Assembly: GCA_044229775.1 (NCBI GenBank)
Contig: JBGASH010000001.1
Span: forward strand, 1 to 64,000
Direction: 5' to 3'
DNA: 64,000 bases
From: JAHEYG01 sp044229775
Lineage (GTDB): Bacteria; Bacteroidota; Bacteroidia; B-17B0; Aurantibacillaceae
Part shown: in pieces, positions 61,177 to 64,000 of the stretch
Numbering within the stretch: the first letter of the stretch is position 1
Layout: the number at the start of each line of letters is the position of its first letter
The notes under the pieces: model-generated
What the model saw: the letters and a program-made list of their open reading frames with translations, nothing else
What the model was told of the DNA's origin: nothing
Databases searched by the model: none
Translations under genes and position numbers: made by a program

Positions 61177-61401
61177 TTAAGAAAGTTTTATCGATAAAGC
61201 GATGGCAATGATCACTGCGGCAAAAATTAAAATCGACACGGGATTTGCAAAATTAATGGTCCAGCCCAAATAGGAAAGTCTTTTAGAAACCAGGATCCTT
61301 TTGTCTTTCTTATTATAATAAAAAACGCCCCACACCCAGTTAGAGGGATCTTTATGCCACTCTTCTAAGGTTTCTTTTCTGGGGGTTTCGTCGTCAAACA
61401 T
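61177..61401 (-). CDS. DUF5808 small membrane protein
   Basis: 74 aa. The soluble N-terminus has HKDPSNWVWGVFYYNKKDKR and ILVSKRLSYLGWTINFANP, the DUF5808 signature (DPxNWxxGxFYYNxxDxRxxVxKRxGxGWTxNFANP), followed by one membrane helix (ILIFAAVIIAIALSI). Function unknown. Follows the ferritin gene by 10 nt, so co-transcription is likely. Confidence 0.85.
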   Translation of the reverse strand: MFDDETPRKETLEEWHKDPSNWVWGVFYYNKKDKRILVSKRLSYLGWTINFANPVSILIFAAVIIAIALSIKLS

Positions 61402-61411
61402 TCAAATAAAA

Positions 61412-61945
61412 TTATTTACCGTTATCGGCACCTTTTTTATTACCACCACCGCCTGCTGCGGCAAAAGTTTCGAGGTCGCGGTCAAAAAAGTAAAGACCCC
61501 CTTTGTCGTCACTTATTAATTTTAATTTGTCAACGATCTGGCGGGCCAAAGCTTCTTCTTCAATTTGTTCGCTCACGTACCACTGAAGGAAATTATGCGT
61601 GGTATAATCTTTTTCTTTCAAGGTAATTTCCACCAAATTATTTATTTCGGAAGTAACTTTTATTTCGTGTTTTAATATTTCTTCGAAAACCGCTTTAACC
61701 GATTTAAATTTGTGCGGCGGATTTTTAAGAGAAGGAACAATTCCATGTCCGCCACGTTCGTTAACGAATTTTATTAGTTTAAGCATGTGCATGCGTTCTT
61801 CATCGGCATGCGTATATAAAAATCCCGCAACACCATTAAGGCCTTCGGTTTCGGCCCAGCTGGCCATTGCTAAATAATATTGAGAAGAGGAGGCTTCCAG
61901 TTCTATTTGCTTATTTAAAGCTTCAGATACTTTTTTAGATAACAT
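61412..61945 (-). CDS. ftnA: Non-haem ferritin
   Basis: 177 aa from the ATG at 61945, where the canonical LSKKVSEALNKQIELEASSS begins; the longer frame to 62032 is unlikely. Ferroxidase-site residues are visible: Glu in NKQIELEAS, the Glu-Glu-x-x-His of HADEERMHML, and Glu/Gln residues in the third helix (FEEILKHE, YVSEQIEEEALA). It stores iron as a 24-mer. The Gly/Lys-rich tail (AAAGGGGNKKGADNGK) is a small extension. DUF5808 follows after 10 nt. Confidence 0.95.
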   Translation of the reverse strand: MLSKKVSEALNKQIELEASSSQYYLAMASWAETEGLNGVAGFLYTHADEERMHMLKLIKFVNERGGHGIVPSLKNPPHKFKSVKAVFEEILKHEIKVTSEINNLVEITLKEKDYTTHNFLQWYVSEQIEEEALARQIVDKLKLISDDKGGLYFFDRDLETFAAAGGGGNKKGADNGK

Positions 61946-62022
61946 AATGTGTAATTTTATGATAAATTTAAGGGTTTTATATCTAAATAAAAAATGTGGC
62001 AAAGCGCCTGTTGAAGAAATAA

Positions 62023-62568
62023 ATGAGTTCAAAACAAAAATATTTTTTAGCCATTGTTCCCGGCGAACCGGTGTTTTCGCAAGCCGAAGCCATTAAAAAA
62101 GAAGTTTCCGAAAAGTATAATAATAAAAGTGCCTTACGTTCGCCCGCTCATATTACCCTGCACATGCCGTTTGAGTGGGAGGTAAAAAAAGAACCCTTCT
62201 TAATAGATACCTTTAGTAAATTCAAATTTAACCAACACCTAAAAATAAATTTGAAAAATTTTGGCTGGTTCGAGCCCAAAGTGGTGTTTATTGATGTAGA
62301 AAAGAACGAAGATTTAAATGCGTTGCAAAAAGAAATTGTGCAACACGTAAAACAACATTTACAAATATTTAATGAGGCCGATTCTTTAAGGGCCTATCAT
62401 CCGCACGTTACAGTTGCTTTTCGCGACCTAAAAAAAAGTGATTTTTATTTGATGAGAGAAGAGTACAAAACAAAAAATTTTGAAGCATCGTTTATTGCAG
62501 ATCATTTTTGTTTGTTGAAACACAATGGGAAGCGGTGGGATGTGATGGAGCGCTTTAAGCTAGGTTAG
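62023..62568 (+). CDS. 2'-5' RNA ligase-like 2H phosphoesterase
   Basis: 181 aa with both HxT/S-type motifs of the 2H superfamily: HITLHMPF near residue 47 and HPHVTVAF near residue 127. LigT-like members cleave or form 2',5' or cyclic phosphodiesters; the substrate here is unknown. ATG at 62023 is 77 nt from the divergent ferritin start. Its stop TAG is interlocked with the TAA of the convergent TonB receptor gene (TTAG). Confidence 0.85.
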   Translation: MSSKQKYFLAIVPGEPVFSQAEAIKKEVSEKYNNKSALRSPAHITLHMPFEWEVKKEPFLIDTFSKFKFNQHLKINLKNFGWFEPKVVFIDVEKNEDLNALQKEIVQHVKQHLQIFNEADSLRAYHPHVTVAFRDLKKSDFYLMREEYKTKNFEASFIADHFCLLKHNGKRWDVMERFKLG

Positions 62569-64000
62569 ATCTTTATCAATAATTGCAACATTTGCATTCG
62601 TGGGGGACGAACATCGCCGGGTCGGGTCGAGTATTCTACATTCGTGAGATTATTAACAATGTAAGAGAGTTTCACGGTTTTGCTTAATTTAAATCCTATT
62701 CTTAGATCGTGTACCCAATATCCTTTGTTGAATTTTTCGCGGTATTTTTTTACACCGGGTAAGATGTAAAAGTAATCGATGTTATCGAAATTGGTAGTGG
62801 GTGTGTTATACTCATGTAAAATACTTTGGGTAAAACGGCGATCGATATTTTCCATAAAACTTTGATAACGCGTGCTAAATCCAATCGACAAAAATTTGTA
62901 ATCGAACTGAATATCATTTTTGAAAACGTGGCGACTGCGGTATTTTAAAACGTTTAAACCAGGTAATCCCAAAGTATCGGTGGTTGGGTTGTAATCGGGT
63001 TTAATAGGATCTATATACGTGTACCCCGAATGCAGGGTCACATTAACCGGGCCAATTTTTCCGGTACCGGTAGCGCTTACTTCAAATCCTTTTATTTGTG
63101 CTCTTCCTGTATTTTGCGATTTAAATCCGGCGTATTTAAGATCGTTTACAAAAACGCCTGTTAACGGCACGCCGGCAGGATGGTAAAAATCAAAAACAAA
63201 TTCCACATTGTTGCGATATTCGGTCCAGAATCCGGCCACATCAAAAAAGCCTTTGAATTTTGAAATGCTGAATCCTTGTTTGATGCCAAACTCCGCGCTC
63301 CAACCACGCTCGGGTTGTAAAGAGGTATTTGGAAAAATACTCAACGAACTAACATTGGTGTTCACAAATTTTTCGGCTACACTCGGAAAGCGGTAACCTT
63401 GTCCGAACGATGAACGCAAAAACGTATACTGAAATAATTGATAATTTGCTCCCGCTCTTAACACAGGTTGAAAAGGTAAATTGGCTTTACTGTTTCCAAA
63501 AGAGCCACGCGTATAGGCCGTATCTACTTTATAATATTCACCCCGCATGCCCAACGACAACGTAAGCTTTTGGATCTTTTTATCTAGCTGTAAATAACCC
63601 GCGTAATTTTTACCGGTGTGTCGCCCGTAAAGCGAATCAGAAAAAATTTGCTGCAGCATGTGCACAAATCCTGTTGTTAATGTAAGATCTTTCTTGAAAC
63701 GTTTTTGGTACTGCAGCTCCCCGTAATTTAATTCGGCGCGCGCTTCCTGATTTTTATCATTAGTGTTTAGTGTAGCATAATATCTGAAACGATAGCTTAA
63801 TTTATTGCCATTACCATAATGATAAGTCACAAAAGGATCAACGTTAAAGCGATTGTTTTTATAATTCTGTACGCTGCTGGTTAATGGTAAGTGGGTTAAG
63901 GTATCAATGGTTCCTGAAGGTAAATAGGCCGAATCGGCATTATGCCATAAAAAAAACAATCCTCCTTTTACTTCCATCATGTTGGTGTTAACGCCCACCG
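62565..64000 (-). CDS. TonB-dependent receptor, C-terminal barrel (5' end beyond window)
   Basis: About 478 codons of beta-barrel sequence ending in VEYSTRPGDVRPPRMQMLQLLIKI. Strand motifs such as FKLSKTVKLSYIVNNLTN, GYTYIDPIKPDYN and RAGANYQLFQYTFLRSSFGQGYRFPS are typical of the C-terminal two thirds of a TonB-dependent receptor. The plug domain and signal peptide must lie beyond 64000, and no internal Met here is a real start. The ligand is unknown; no SusD is seen. Confidence 0.88.
   Translation of the reverse strand, partial: VGVNTNMMEVKGGLFFLWHNADSAYLPSGTIDTLTHLPLTSSVQNYKNNRFNVDPFVTYHYGNGNKLSYRFRYYATLNTNDKNQEARAELNYGELQYQKRFKKDLTLTTGFVHMLQQIFSDSLYGRHTGKNYAGYLQLDKKIQKLTLSLGMRGEYYKVDTAYTRGSFGNSKANLPFQPVLRAGANYQLFQYTFLRSSFGQGYRFPSVAEKFVNTNVSSLSIFPNTSLQPERGWSAEFGIKQGFSISKFKGFFDVAGFWTEYRNNVEFVFDFYHPAGVPLTGVFVNDLKYAGFKSQNTGRAQIKGFEVSATGTGKIGPVNVTLHSGYTYIDPIKPDYNPTTDTLGLPGLNVLKYRSRHVFKNDIQFDYKFLSIGFSTRYQSFMENIDRRFTQSILHEYNTPTTNFDNIDYFYILPGVKKYREKFNKGYWVHDLRIGFKLSKTVKLSYIVNNLTNVEYSTRPGDVRPPRMQMLQLLIKI

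Noticed and set aside
1..64000. tRNA, rRNA, CRISPR arrays, classical IS or prophage genes
   Set aside because: I looked for CCA-ended cloverleaves, regular direct repeats with spacers, and transposase or integrase motifs and saw none by eye.

Overview
The window looks like chromosomal DNA of a Bacteroidota bacterium. The evidence is seen directly: type IX secretion (T9SS) C-terminal sorting domains, TonB-dependent receptors with a carboxypeptidase-regulatory-like N-terminus, an RprX/RprY-like two-component system, weak or absent Shine-Dalgarno sequences, many TAnnTTTG promoter elements, and a complete nuoA-N operon of the Bacteroidota kind with a short NuoG. I see no rRNA, tRNA, CRISPR array, prophage or classical IS element. 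The genes are ordinary core and envelope genes, packed tightly, with many 1-4 nt overlaps. The oddities are small: in-frame repeat and domain insertions, two in-frame stop codons, and genes of under 60 codons.

Layout. 1-6392 (minus): a sensory operon (MORN-repeat protein, six-PAS histidine kinase, LytTR response regulator) behind nadA. 6895-7873 (plus): rpiB and a secreted thioredoxin-fold-like protein. 7916-13173 (minus): an OmpR-type regulator, its kinase (interrupted by one in-frame TAA), a TonB-dependent receptor and a PepSY-like protein; an 18-nt motif is shared by the two promoters of this group. 13229-17848 (minus): a six-gene unit with a T9SS cargo protein, a lipoprotein, a VTC-type polyphosphate polymerase domain, DUF4956 and DUF2490. 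18617-21139 (minus): LPS-type glycosyltransferases and an SDR. 21196-23825 (plus): a TMTC-like membrane/TPR protein and an omega-amidase. 24350-31222 (plus): a structured leader and a leucyl-tRNA synthetase carrying a DUF559 nuclease domain plus four palindromic repeats in frame, then DUF922, a TlpA-like thioredoxin, ribE, nadD (codon 2 is TAA) and a membrane protein. 31194-36003: a polyprenol-type glycosyltransferase, a PIG-V-like mannosyltransferase, a lipoprotein, a GNAT and a VIT1-like metal transporter. 36012-38431 (minus): a Lys/Glu-rich secreted protein and a GNAT.

38438-51998 (minus) is the respiratory complex I operon nuoABCDEFGHIJKLMN. It has three additions: a four-helix-bundle (23S rRNA intervening-sequence family) gene between nuoF and nuoG, a palindrome between nuoE and nuoF, and an apparently unannotated 35-codon membrane microprotein gene that fits exactly between nuoH and nuoI. 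52074-55280 is a large T9SS cargo gene. 55517-64000 holds PhoH/PIN, gcvH, VanZ-like, a 52-aa exported peptide gene, mlaE-mlaF, a YkgJ-type protein, a DivIC/FtsB protein, an L,D-transpeptidase, a DUF5808 protein, ferritin, a 2H phosphoesterase and the 3' part of another TonB-dependent receptor.

The most notable observations are the nuclease-plus-palindrome insertion in the LeuRS editing domain, the microprotein inside the complex I operon, the flanking repeats of the four-helix-bundle cassette, and the conserved regulator site with fixed spacing to the -7 element. All identifications are from reading the sequence; no database search was run.
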